64,000 nt of DNA, from NCBI GenBank assembly GCA_022376925.1, contig JAIOJX010000005.1:88123501-88187500 (forward strand), read 5' to 3'. Of the stretch, positions 45,483 through 56,969 are shown piece after piece (the stretch's first letter is position 1; every line of letters starts with the position of its first letter). The notes below the pieces were generated by a model, which saw only the letters and a program-made list of their open reading frames with translations, did no database searches and was not told where the DNA came from. This DNA is from Tragulus kanchil. Its lineage: Eukaryota; Chordata; Mammalia; Artiodactyla; Tragulidae. Both the position numbers and the translations under genes were made by a program.

Positions 45483-46077
45483 AGATTTTCAGGGTATATA
45501 ATATATATAGGATTTTATCACTTTTGAAATTGACCTTAATCACCTGGCCGGCGAAATAGTTGTCAGATTTCTTTACTGGAACTCTACTTTCTTTCTGTTT
45601 CTCCTTTCATAATGTATGCTTTAGATAAAAGTTACTAATGCACAGCTCAGACTTAAGGAGTAGGGAATTATGTTCCCCTTTTTTGAGATGGGAGTTCTGC
45701 ATGGGAGGTTTGTCTCTTCTCACCTATTTATTTATTTATTCAATCATTGATATATGTCAGTGTGGTTTCATGGATATTTATTTCATCCCTCAAGTTATAG
45801 TCCAGTACTATTTTTTCTTTTTCTCAAATTGTTCCAGCTTTCATTAGTGGGAGCTTTTTTAGTTTATCTTTTCAGTTTGACATACTTCCAACCTCTAGTT
45901 GTATTTTTAAAAACTTGGGTATTTTTGTGTATTTAAGCACTTTATTTCCTGGTACTACAAAATGCTCTAGGCTCATCATGTAACAGCCCTAGAATCAGCT
46001 ATTCCTCCAAAGAGCCTTGGTTCAGAGACTGGTATTAAGAACCAACATCTGGGTACTAGGCATACTTGAATCATCTG

Positions 46078-46101
46078 TATATACATATATATATATATAA
46101 A
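46078..46101. repeat. (TA)n microsatellite
   Basis: tatatacatatatatatata lies just upstream of the antisense BovB. Confidence 0.85.
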
Positions 46102-46633
46102 ATGCTACATTATGTATATATTATTGTTGTTCAGTTGCCAGCTCATGTCCAACTCTTTGTTACCCCATGGCCTGAAGCATGCTAGGCCTTCTTGTCCCTC
46201 ACCATTTTTCTGAGTTCACCCAAGTTTGTGTCCATTGAGTTGGTGCCATTCAACCATCGCATCCTGTTGCCTCTTCTCCTCCTGCCTTCATTCTTTCCCA
46301 GCATTAGGGTCTTTAGCAGCCAGTGAGTTGGCTCTTCTTCATCAGGTGGCCAAAGTACTGGAGCTTAACCTTTAGTATTAGTCCTTCCAATGAATATTTA
46401 GGGTTGATTTCCCTTAGGATTGACCATCTTGATCTCCTTTCTATCCAAGGGACCCTCAAGAGTCTTCTCCAGCACTATAATTTGAAAGCATTAATTTTTT
46501 GGCATTCAGCCTTCTTTATGATCCAACTCTCACATTCATACATGACTATTGGGAAAACCATAGCTTTGACCTTATGGACCTTTGTCAGCAAGATGATTTC
46601 TTTGCCTTCTAGTAAGCTGTCTAGGTTTGTCAT

Positions 46634-46971
46634 GGGCTTTCCCAGTAGCACAGCTGGTAAAGAATCCACCTAAAATTCAGGAGATCCTTCCTGGTTTGAT
46701 TCCTGAGTTGGTAAGATTCCCCTGGGGAAGGGATAGACTACCCACTCCAGCATTCTTGGGCTTCCCTGATGGCTCAGCTAGTAAAGAATCTGTCTGCAAT
46801 ATGGGAGAACTGGGTTCAGTCCCTGGGTTGGGAAGATACCCTGGGGGAGGGTGTGGCAACCCACTCCAATATTTTTGCCTGGAGAATTCCATAGACAGAG
46901 GAGCCTGGTGGGCTTCAGTCCATGGATCTCAAAGAGTTGGACACGACTAAGTGACTGACACTTTCACTTTC
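46634..46971 (+). mobile_element. Two Bov-tA units, one insertion
   Basis: The first unit (46634-46757) stops at 'ccagcattctt'. The second starts at 'gggcttccctgatggctcag' and runs to 'gtgactgacactttcac'. One target duplication flanks the pair (aggtttgtcat at 46623-46633, aggtttatcat at 46972-46982), so the dimer probably inserted as a unit or the second unit inserted into the first. The 107-codon frame here is SINE-derived. Confidence 0.93.
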
Positions 46972-47208
46972 AGGTTTATCATAGCCTTCCTTCCAAGAAG
47001 CAAGCATCTTCTATTTTCATGGCTGCAGTCACCATCTGCAGTCATTTTGGAGCCTAAGAAGAGAAAATCTGTCACTGCTTTTACTTTCCCCCCTTCCATT
47101 TGTCATGAAGTGATGGGACTGGATGGCATGATCTTAGCTTTTTGAATGTTTAGTTTTAAAGCAGCTTTTTCACTCTCCTCCTTCACCCCCATCAAAGGGG
47201 CTCTTTAG

Positions 47209-47470
47209 CAGCTTCCCTAGTGTCCACCTTGCAGTGCAAGGGGCACCAGTTAGATCCCTGGTCTGGGAGGATCACATATGCTGTGGAGAGGCTGGACCAA
47301 TGTGTCCATTACGAGTCAGTGCTCTGGAGTGCATGTGCCCAGAGCTGGTGCTCTGCAGTGAGAGAGGCCACAGCAATGGGAGGCCCACACAGGACAAAGA
47401 AAAAAAAGATGGATGAAAATAAACATAAATAAAAGAGGCATGATGGGGAAAAGGAAAAAATGGAGGGGGA
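47209..47470 (+). mobile_element. Composite tRNA-Glu SINE in BovB
   Basis: Diverged head 'cagcttccctagtgtccacc', with the A-box region shortened, then 'ccttgcagtgcaaggggcac', 'tgtgtccattacgagtcag', 'ctctgcagtgagagaggcc' and 'gatggatgaaaataaac'. The target duplication gctctttag is at 47200-47208 and 47471-47479. Confidence 0.9.
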
Positions 47471-48664
47471 GCTCTTTAGTTCTTCATTGTTTTCTGCCAT
47501 TAGAGTGGTATTGTCTACATATATGCGGTTGTTATTTCTCCCACTAATCTTGATTCCAGCTTGTAACTCATCCAGTCTACTATTTCATGTGATGTGCTCT
47601 GCATGTAACTTAAATAAACAGGGTGACAATAAACCAGTTCATTGTTCCGTGTAAGGTTCTAACTGTTGCTTCTTTTATATATATAGAGAGAGAGACAGAT
47701 GGATAATAGATATAATATTACCCACACAGATTTATACTTATGTATGTCTGCATATACATATGTGTCTGTATATAATTTTTATTGTAATAGAACTTAGTAG
47801 TAAGTCAACAAGAGTAAAACTCTAATTTTGGACTTTGTAGCATTAATGGAACAAGTGGCAGAATTTTCAGTTTGTGATCCTTGTGCTAACTGCCTTCCCA
47901 CATCACACTGTGAAAGCAGTCACTTAATCATAGAACTAATTCTTAGCCTTTATTTAAGGCAAACACTCCTTCTGTGATGCTAATGAAACGTTAACAGACC
48001 TTTTGCCCAGGGGTAGAAAAAAAAATGTGTAAACCCAGAGAGAATTTAGTCCAGGATTCCTGCGGTTCAAGGGCTCCCTGAAGTCTGACCTGGGGCATCC
48101 ATGATCCCTGGTCAGGGGACTGTCGTGCTTGAGGAAGGGACTCAAAGTCCACTCGTCCTGTTGCTGGTTTTCTCAAGCCCCACTTCCATTGTGACCTCTT
48201 TTCTGCCCAAGGAAATGGTGTCATTTAACAAACCAGAAGTCTGAGCTGATAATGGTATGTGCTCATGGCAAACATTTATTTTAAACAGCTCCCCTTTATG
48301 TAAACTCATGATGGAGTTGTTTGGGGTTCTCTTATGTTTTCTAAACCAGGAGTTTAAGGGGAAAATCAGAGTTAATTTGCATGGATTCTTTAATTCATTA
48401 TCTCTCCCAGTTTTGAGTCATTTCCCCTTTGCATTAATGGTTGCTATTTAAAACTGGTACAGTGAGAACGAGGTTATACTTAGCACAATGTTGTGTCTAT
48501 GAGAACTGACATAGGTGTAGGACCGGAAGAGTTAATTGAGTTAAATCTCAGTACATTTTTCTAAAGCTGTGTTTAACACTGATTATTTCAAGGTGGTTTT
48601 TATAATCACTTCCAAATGCTTTAATGAGGCTGTTTTTCATTTTTCTCAAGACTCTTAAATTTTT

Positions 48665-48684
48665 TTCCTTTCCTTTCCTTTCCA
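48665..48684 (+). repeat. (TTTCC)n short tandem repeat
   Basis: ttcctttcctttcctttcc, about four units of a pyrimidine pentamer. Confidence 0.9.
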
Positions 48685-48998
48685 TATTGATTTTCCAGCT
48701 ACTTTCCTTAATGCTGCCTTTGGCAGGCCCAGTTACGCACTTTTAAGGTTTGTTCCGTTTGTTCCGGAAGCTTTAATCTACCTCCCAGCCTCATCTCTCT
48801 TCCTGTCTCCTGGGTGCTCTTCATCTGAGGCCAAAGTTCTTCGGGTCTGGTTCCTCACGGATTCTCTCAGCCCGCACCCCAGGCTGTGTGCGGTTCTTAT
48901 TTCAATCTGTCAGTAGTCGTCTCCGTAGCTACCTCCTGTTGTAATCTTATTTCTTTCAGATCTCCCCAGAGTAGAATCTACAAGATTTGTGATTTTAT

Positions 48999-49388
48999 CT
49001 AATTTATGGATGATAACCATTGGAAAGCAGCGTAATTCCTGTTGGTGTTCGTTTGGTTGCAGACTTCGTCCTCAATGAATTTAGCTTCCTCCTCCTGGGT
49101 TTCCTCAGCCTTGCAAGGGCCCTTTCCATACTGTGTCAGGGAGCAAGAGGCAATTAGGCAGCCCATAGATGGGGACACTTGGCACATGCCACAGTCTGTG
49201 TAAACACAGGTTACCAGCCAGCCCAGGCTGCTGTCAGAGATTCCAGTTGCCATTCCTTTACAGAGTGATCCTGTTAGGGCATAATAAACAGCCATAAGAT
49301 TTATGGCTTCCCTAAGAGGGAAACCAGTTCCCTGAACTGTTGCTGGGATTGATGACTGGCTGCTGGACCGGCCTCTTGCAGACATCAT
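48999..49388 (-). CDS. Unassigned 129-codon ORF
   Basis: I do not recognise this frame. It starts ATGATG at 49388 and encodes a serine-rich N-terminus, a central region with eight cysteines, and an acidic segment (AEETQEEEAKF) near residue 95. The middle is moderately hydrophobic, without a clear membrane span, signal peptide or known domain. It lies in the least repetitive, GC-richer part of the window and outside every duplication. I cannot place an initiating promoter, splice sites or poly(A) signal with confidence. It could be a chance frame in conserved non-coding DNA or an exon remnant. Confidence 0.15.
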   Translation of the reverse strand: MMSARGRSSSQSSIPATVQGTGFPLREAINLMAVYYALTGSLCKGMATGISDSSLGWLVTCVYTDCGMCQVSPSMGCLIASCSLTQYGKGPCKAEETQEEEAKFIEDEVCNQTNTNRNYAAFQWLSSIN

Positions 49389-49480
49389 GGCATAGAAACA
49401 AGATCACTCATCAAATGTGTTCTTAGATCTTAAAGCAATGAGGGCTGGGTATTTTCTATAATGTAGTGATAATAAATAGG

Positions 49481-49511
<31 letters not shown>

Positions 49512-50116
49512 TCCTCTGTCCTACTTGTTGGCTTGAGTCCAGAAACCTATGGTCCATTTAGTCCAAAGTCTTGATAAATACAGCTTTCCCTCTTGGACTC
49601 TATAACTCATACGAGCTTACTGAGGCATTCTGCACTTTTATTTTGAAGTTGAAGTGGTCAGGGTACATCTGTTTTTAATGGAGACAGAGGGTGTGTCTCA
49701 GGTCAATATCAACATCTCTGCCAAGGCTGGCAGAATTGAAAGCATTGATATAGTATCACCTATGTATATGTTGTATCACTGAAACTTTCTCATGGGCTAT
49801 TCTGCCCCACATCCATGAGGAACTATTTATGTATGAATGATACTTAAGTAGCTCTAGCGCTCAGTGGGGAGAAAGCTAATTAGGTAACCAGTCTGAGAAA
49901 AACTTTTTAACATTTGGATTGTGGCACAATATTAACACTAATTTGAAGACTAAACTGCCATTTTTCAGTGTAGTAATTATAAAATAATGATAAATTATAA
50001 ACAAATAATAGGAAGCCACATTTTTCTAGGACCATTCAAATTTAACAGTGAAGATTGTTGTTAGAGTAAACATTGTCCCTAAATCCCAGCTGTTTTCTCT
50101 ACACCTATCCAAACTT

Positions 50117-50620
50117 ACCAGGTGGCTCAGCAGTAAAGAATCCATCTGCAATGCAGGAGTCGTGGGTTCTCTCCCTGGGTTGGGAAGATCCCCTGGAGAA
50201 GGAAATGGCCACCCATTCCAGTATTCTTTTTTTTTTTATTTATTTAAATTTTGGCTTCTTTTATTGTTTTTCTATTTATTTATTTTCATCCATCTTTATT
50301 CTTTGGCTTGTGTGAGCCTCCCATTGCAGTGGCCTCTTCATTGTAGAGCACCAGCTCTGGCTGCATGTGCTCCAGTGCACTGGCTCGTAATTGGGACAAA
50401 CTGGTCCAGCTGCTCCATGACATTTGGGATCTTCCTGGGCCAGGGTTTGAACCAGTGCCCCTTGCAGTGCAAGGTGGACTCTTTACCCACTGGACTACCA
50501 AGGAAGCCCTATTCCAGTATTCTTGCTTGGAAATTCCCATGGACAGAAGAGGTTGGTGGGCTGCAGTTCATGGAGGCATACAGAAGAGTTGGACATGACT
50601 TAGTGACTAAACAACACCAA
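50117..50620 (+). mobile_element. Bov-tA SINE split by a composite SINE
   Basis: The 5' part is 50117-50228 ('ggtggctcagcagtaaagaa', 'gggttgggaagatcccctgg'). The 3' part is 50511-50620 ('ttcccatggacagaagaggt', 'agagttggacatgactta'). The two halves join cleanly once 50229-50510 and one target copy are removed. The 192-codon frame 50048-50626 is repeat-derived. Confidence 0.95.
50229..50510 (-). mobile_element. Composite tRNA-Glu SINE nested in Bov-tA
   Basis: A T-run, 'tatttattttcatccatctt', 'gtagagcaccagctctggct', 'gggatcttcctgggccaggg' and 'ggactaccaaggaagccct' are present. The target duplication attccagtattctt is perfect (50215-50228 and 50511-50524). Confidence 0.96.
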
Positions 50621-50638
50621 TGTTAAACCTCACCTGAG

Positions 50639-50977
50639 GGCTTCCCTGGTGGTCCAGTGGGTAAGGACACCGCCTTGTGGTGCAAGGGGCTCTGGTTCGA
50701 TCTCTGGCCTGGGAAGATCCCACGTGCCGCGGAGTGGCTGGACTGATGTGTCCAATTACCGAGCCAAAGCTCTGGAGTGCATGCGCCCAGAGCCAGTGCT
50801 CTGTGACAACAGAGGTCACCGCGATGGGAGGCCCACACGTGCCAAAGAACAAAGATGGATGAAAATGGACAAATGAAAGACCAATAGAAGTGGCCCGCCT
50901 GCTCCCCTCCCTCCCCACCCCACCCTCACCAAAATAAATAAATAAATAAATCTTTAAAAAAAATTAAAAAAAAATAA
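50639..50977 (+). mobile_element. Composite tRNA-Glu SINE, best-preserved copy
   Basis: Head 'gggcttccctggtggtccag', A-box-like 'tggtccagtgg', B box 'ggttcgatctc', body 'ggactgatgtgtccaattac' and 'ctctgtgacaacagaggtc', then 'gatggatgaaaatggac' and 'gaaagaccaatagaagtggc', and an (AAAT)n/A-rich tail. Its 15-bp target duplication taaacctcacctgag is perfect (50624-50638 and 50978-50992), pointing to a young insertion. Confidence 0.96.
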
Positions 50978-50992
50978 TAAACCTCACCTGAG

Positions 50993-52279
50993 TGTTTGGA
51001 AATGTCCATTAGGGCTGATATTTTCTCCTCTCAACCAGAGGCTTGGTATGCTTTGAATAGGATAGTGTATCTGGCTATGAGATTTAAAATCCTGTATAAA
51101 GCAAATTCATCAGCAACAGAGGTTGAGGGACAAAGGCCCATCTGAAAAAATCTTTGGAAAATTACAATATCAGGGTCTCTGTAATATGAACTCAGTTTCC
51201 CCTCAACCACACCCTTTCCTGATTTCTTCATTAATACCCATGGGAGCAATTAATTTCAGTTTAGTCTTAGTCCACCTGAGCTATTCCAAACCCAAAGGAA
51301 AAAAATGTTATTTGAATCTGGGGTCTTTTATTAGTAAGATTGATTGGCATAAAATTTAATAATTGAGAAAGGATACCAAGAAAAAAAGATAAAGAAGGGG
51401 GTTTTAATGAGAAACAGATCCTCATCCCTAAGGAAATAAATGTGAGTACAGATGTAGCTTAATTCAGAAAAGAAAAAGTGTGTAACTGCCCCATGCAGTG
51501 GCCGACTCCTTCCTAGGGCAACGTACTGGCTTCCAGTTCTGTTCCCCCTATTATCTCCAACGTGGAAAAATTCTACTTTTGGAGTTGAAATTCTCCATGT
51601 TTTGTTTTACCCTAAGGGAGTGCATTCAATTTTTCTGGAAGTTTTTATTTTGTGAAAGCTAAATCTCTTTTGCTTTTATCTAGGTGATGATGTATTTTAG
51701 CAAACACAGGCCTGGCAGTCCCTATGACAATTAGTCCAGTCTGTGCATTGCCCTATGAGGGGATGGGGGACACGAGTTCACTCCCACTGGCATCTGTATC
51801 CTTGCTCATGTTTTATCTTTCCTGGCCTGCCTTTCCTTTTTTGTTTCTCTGACCAATCATAGGGTCAGCCTGAGTTCCATTTGTTCCGTGAAATCTTTCT
51901 GAAGGATTCCGGTTCCTTTGATATCCCTTGCCTTTAGTGCTGATTGACAGCGACTCATGGTTTAGCCCGTGGTTATAGACTATCTTCTATTTCTGTCTGT
52001 TTCTTGCCTGACATCTTGCCTTTGTATCATCAGCTAGACTAAAGTGCTGATTGAGAGACCAAAGACTGTATCTCTCATAAAGGTCGCTTCCTAAGAGCAA
52101 GCATGATGCTGGACATGTGATACTGTGCTACGTGCTACATCTCCATATGTGGGTTTGATGGGCTTGAGTAAGTAGGAGAAGATTCCCCTTCTTGGGAAAG
52201 GGGCTCGCAAATCATTTATTTGAAAACACTGTCTAATTCTAGTGTTAAAAGATAAGAAACCAGTTTCTCTTACAATAAA
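50993..52279. other. Single-copy DNA with an L2-like stretch
   Basis: No gene recognised. A 78-codon plus-strand and a 72-codon minus-strand frame overlap near 51031-51359 without known features. Confidence 0.5.
51795..52125 (+). repeat. L2-like remnant
   Basis: 'gtgaaatctttctgaaggat', 'tatcatcagctagactaaag' and 'gagcaagcatgatgctgg' resemble the order of the L2 3' region, with heavy divergence. Confidence 0.4.
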
Positions 52280-54490
52280 TTAATAAGAAAGTTGTCAAAG
52301 TTAATGATGGTCTACTTATGAGTACATTTTGAGAATTCTTAAGGTCAGTTTTTTTCAGAAAAAAAGATCCTGACATCATTATTTCAGTAGAGTATCTGAC
52401 AAAGGCTGTGTTTTTTTTTTTTCATAATCTCTTGGGAAACACAAACTGAATCATTAGCACTTTACAGATTGTTTTTCCATGGTGTTAAAAAAATCAGTTA
52501 TACCTGCATTGTAAAAAATCACAAAGTTTTTCATACTGCCATTTTCTCATTGGAATCGATCCCATATTGTGCTAAAACTGCTTTTCTAGGAATGGTCCTC
52601 ACATTTCTGGGATAAAATGGATAAAATATTTTAGGGAGATATACCAATGGACATTTTAGATTTTAATAACAATACATGTTAGTATGCAGTAGAAAGTACA
52701 CAGCAGGCATATCAAACCTTGATTCACAGATATCTTTGCTCAGGATAAAGTATGTACATATTGTGAACCAGGGTAACTGAAACTATCAAGTATATCGTTG
52801 CTCTTTGTGTGTTGGTGCATACTAAGAGCAAAAATTGTGAATTTAGTAGAAGAGATCACTTAGAGGAAACATAGCTTCAGACCAAGATTAGACCTTCTCT
52901 GAAGAGGGAAGAGGAGAATTTATTAGCACTCATACGGTAAGAGAGACACAAGTTGCTAACAAAGTGCTGGCCCCCATCACCTTTAGGACATTTCTTTCTC
53001 TTTTTTTTTTCATAAAGGTAATTATTTACATAAAATCAAATGGGAAAATCAAAGAATTATCTATTAAATGTAAAACCGCATGGGAAAAGTTATACATAAG
53101 TGATGCTAACTGCCTAGTTCTTCTTTATCATCTACTATTCATCCCTTCTAGGGTATTTTTTAAATTTCAGTTACTGTATTCATGTCTGGCTCTTCTTTGT
53201 ACTCTATCACTCTTTGTTAGATCCTTCTAACTTCTCACTTTGTTCATCCAATCTTCTTCCAAGTTCTTTGAATATATTTATTGTTATTACCTTTAACTAT
53301 TTATCTGGTAGACTGCTTGTGTCTATTTCATTTAGTTTATGTTCTGGGGAATTATTTTGTTCCTTTCTTCAGAACACATTCTTCTTAATAAGAAAGTTGT
53401 CAAAGTTAATGATGGTCTACTTATGAGTACATTTTGAGAATTCTTAAGGTCAGTTTTTTTCAGAAAAAAAGATCCTGACATCATTATTTCAGTAGAGTAT
53501 CTGACAAAGGCTGTGTTTTTTTTTTTTCATAATCTCTTGGGAAACACAAACTGAATCATTAGCACTTTACAGATTGTTTTTCCATGGTGTTAAAAAAATC
53601 AGTTATACCTGCATTGTAAAAAATCACAAAGTTTTTCATACTGCCATTTTCTCATTGGAATCGATCCCATATTGTGCTAAAACTGCTTTTCTAGGAATGG
53701 TCCTCACATTTCTGGGATAAAATGGATAAAATATTTTAGGGAGATATACCAATGGACATTTTAGATTTTAATAACAATACATGTTAGTATGCAGTAGAAA
53801 GTACACAGCAGGCATATCAAACCTTGATTCACAGATATCTTTGCTCAGGATAAAGTATGTACATATTGTGAACCAGGGTAACTGAAACTATCAAGTATAT
53901 CGTTGCTCTTTGTGTGTTGGTGCATACTAAGAGCAAAAATTGTGAATTTAGTAGAAGAGATCACTTAGAGGAAACATAGCTTCAGACCAAGATTAGACCT
54001 TCTCTGAAGAGGGAAGAGGAGAATTTATTAGCACTCATACGGTAAGAGAGACACAAGTTGCTAACAAAGTGCTGGCCCCCATCACCTTTAGGACATTTCT
54101 TTCTCTTTTTTTTTTCATAAAGGTAATTATTTACATAAAATCAAATGGGAAAATCAAAGAATTATCTATTAAATGTAAAACCGCATGGGAAAAGTTATAC
54201 ATAAGTGATGCTAACTGCCTAGTTCTTCTTTATCATCTACTATTCATCCCTTCTAGGGTATTTTTTAAATTTCAGTTACTGTATTCATGTCTGGCTCTTC
54301 TTTGTACTCTATCACTCTTTGTTAGATCCTTCTAACTTCTCACTTTGTTCATCCAATCTTCTTCCAAGTTCTTTGAATATATTTATTGTTATTACCTTTA
54401 ACTATTTATCTGGTAGACTGCTTGTGTCTATTTCATTTAGTTTATGTTCTGGGGAATTATTTTGTTCCTTTCTTCAGAACACATTCTTCT
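52280..54490. repeat. Tandem duplication O (52280-53386 / 53385-54490)
   Basis: The offset is 1105 with an almost seamless joint: 'acattcttct' runs straight into 'taataagaaag'. I noticed no base difference between the copies. There is no gene inside; the 88-codon frame (52964-53230, again 54069-54335) has a hydrophobic end but no known domain. Confidence 0.96.
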
Positions 54491-56496
54491 GTCTCCTCAT
54501 TTTGCCTTATTTGTAGTGTTTACTTATGTGTATTTGGTAGGTTGGTTGCATTTCCTAATCTCAGAGAAGTGGCTTTTTGTAGAAGATGCCTGGTGTTTCA
54601 TAGCTGCACACTCCTCTCTGGTCACCAGAACTAAATGCTCTATGGTGCATTTCTAATGAGGACCTTCTGTGTGAGGGATACCCAGGCTGCTTACAACAAG
54701 TTGAACATAGCCTGAAGCCACTGATGACCCAGGTGTCCACCTCAAAGTATGACTCAAAGAGTTCTAAAACTTGGTGCCACTGTAAATTGATGTGTCTCGT
54801 GAAATGTATCACAAACAATCTGCTAATGAGAAGAGTTTATTGAACCAAAATGGACAGAATTTTCTTTTAGCTAGAGACTAAAGGAGATCCTATGGCATCT
54901 CTAGAAATGCCATTACTCACATGCAATACTTTTACTAGAGTAGGACAGGAAAAAAAATGGGGAAGTACAGAAGACATAGGAATTGAAATTGCCTCTGTTT
55001 CCGGGTCCAGCCTTGGGTCTGTGTCATACTTGGGACAATATTCGATGTGGGCATGATTTTTAAAATATAATTATAGTTGATTTACGACATTGTGTTTCAA
55101 GTGTATAGCACAGTGATTTGTTCTGCAGGTTATATTCCACTATAAATTATTACAAGATACTAGGTATAATTCCCTGTGCTACACAGTAAGTCTTATTGCA
55201 TATCTATTTTATGTTTGGTAGTTTGTATCTCTTAATCCAATATTCTTAATTTGTCCTCCTACCTCCCTTTGGTAATGGTAAGTTTTCTATGTCTGCAAAT
55301 TGTTTCTGTTTTAGATATAGATTCATTTGTATTATTTTTTAGTTTGCACATATAAGTGATTCCGTATAGTATTTGTGTTCCTCTGACATTTCACTAAGCA
55401 TAATATTCTCTAGACCCATCCATCTTGCTGCAAATGGCAATATTTCATTGTTATTACCTTTCTAGTAATTTTTATTTCATTTAGTTTATGTTCTGGGGAA
55501 TTATTTTGTTCCTTTCTTCAGAACACATTCTTCTGTCTCCTCATTTTGCCTTATTTGTAGTGTTTACTTATGTGTATTTGGTAGGTTGGTTGCATTTCCT
55601 AATCTCAGAGAAGTGGCTTTTTGTAGAAGATGCCTGGTGTTTCATAGCTGCACACTCCTCTCTGGTCACCAGAACTAAATGCTCTATGGTGCATTTCTAA
55701 TGAGGACCTTCTGTGTGAGGGATACCCAGGCTGCTTACAACAAGTTGAACATAGCCTGAAGCCACTGATGACCCAGGTGTCCACCTCAAAGTATGACTCA
55801 AAGAGTTCTAAAACTTGGTGCCACTGTAAATTGATGTGTCTCGTGAAATGTATCACAAACAATCTGCTAATGAGAAGAGTTTATTGAACCAAAATGGACA
55901 GAATTTTCTTTTAGCTAGAGACTAAAGGAGATCCTATGGCATCTCTAGAAATGCCATTACTCACATGCAATACTTTTACTAGAGTAGGACAGGAAAAAAA
56001 ATGGGGAAGTACAGAAGACATAGGAATTGAAATTGCCTCTGTTTCCGGGTCCAGCCTTGGGTCTGTGTCATACTTGGGACAATATTCGATGTGGGCATGA
56101 TTTTTAAAATATAATTATAGTTGATTTACGACATTGTGTTTCAAGTGTATAGCACAGTGATTTGTTCTGCAGGTTATATTCCACTATAAATTATTACAAG
56201 ATACTAGGTATAATTCCCTGTGCTACACAGTAAGTCTTATTGCATATCTATTTTATGTTTGGTAGTTTGTATCTCTTAATCCAATATTCTTAATTTGTCC
56301 TCCTACCTCCCTTTGGTAATGGTAAGTTTTCTATGTCTGCAAATTGTTTCTGTTTTAGATATAGATTCATTTGTATTATTTTTTAGTTTGCACATATAAG
56401 TGATTCCGTATAGTATTTGTGTTCCTCTGACATTTCACTAAGCATAATATTCTCTAGACCCATCCATCTTGCTGCAAATGGCAATATTTCATTGTT
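54385..56496. repeat. Tandem duplication P (54385-55450 / 55447-56496)
   Basis: The copies begin 'attgttattaccttt'. Copy 2 then skips about 18 bases and the offset settles at 1044, the shortest here. It overlaps O at 54385-54490 and repeats the 3' end of the antisense L1. Confidence 0.94.
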
Positions 56497-56969
56497 TTTT
56501 TATGGCTTAGTAATACTCCATTGTATATGTAAAACACATCTTAAAGCAGTCATCTGTTGATGGGCACTTGATTGCTTCCACGTCTTAGCTATTGTAACTA
56601 GTGCTACTTATGAACATTGGGATATATTTTTTCAAATTAAGAATTTTCATTTTTTTCCTGAATATGTACCCACGAGTAGAATTGCTGAATCAGAAGATTG
56701 TTCTATTTTTAGTTTTTTAAGAAAATTCCATACCATTTTTTTCATAGCGGGTGCACCAATTTACTTTCCCACTAACAATGTGTAAGGTTTCCCATTACTT
56801 CACATCCTCTCAAATATTAATTATTTTTAGATTTTCGTGATATCTCATTGTGGTTTTGACTTGCATTCTCTAATTATTAGCATCTTTTCATGTGTCTGGT
56901 AGCTAGCTGTGTATCTTCTTTGGGGAAATGTCTATTCAGGTCTTCTGCCCATTTTAAAGAATTTTTTAG

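Larger units (their letters stand above)
43788..45941. repeat. Tandem duplication N (43788-44862 / 44881-45941)
   Basis: 'cctcttcctcc' at 43788 recurs at 44881. Copy 2 loses about 14 bases in a garbled stretch near 44905-44917, after which the offset is 1079. It overlaps M, so about 110 bases are present three times (42680, 43788 and 44881 onward). Confidence 0.94.
46118..47672 (-). mobile_element. BovB LINE internal region with two nested SINE insertions
   Basis: BovB reverse-transcriptase-region DNA in antisense. Plus-strand landmarks in order: 'ttcagttgccagctcatgtc', 'gtgtccattgagttggtgcc', 'ccatttgtcatgaagtgatg', 'ctttttgaatgtttagtttt', 'atcttgattccagcttgtaa' and 'aaataaacagggtgacaata'. 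About 50 bases seem deleted before 'gttctaactgttgcttct' at the end. No long minus-strand frame remains (64 codons at most), so it is a dead copy. BovB is an RTE-clade LINE long proposed to have moved horizontally between reptiles and ruminant ancestors. The SINEs at 46634-46971 and 47209-47470 split it; each has its own target duplication. Confidence 0.93.
47673..50115. other. Single-copy DNA with one unassigned ORF
   Basis: This is the longest stretch without duplications or recognisable young repeats. It holds a (TTTCC)n run at 48665-48684, a T-run at about 49487-49507, a slightly GC-richer block at about 48740-49400 and the ORF at 48999-49388. Confidence 0.5.

Noticed and set aside
50048..50626. 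192-codon plus-strand frame
   Set aside because: It is made of Bov-tA, a nested composite SINE and Bov-tA again; no domain.
50639..50720. tRNA gene
   Set aside because: A- and B-box-like motifs belong to the tRNA-derived heads of SINEs followed by SINE bodies and A-tails; no complete cloverleaf with anticodon arm is supported.
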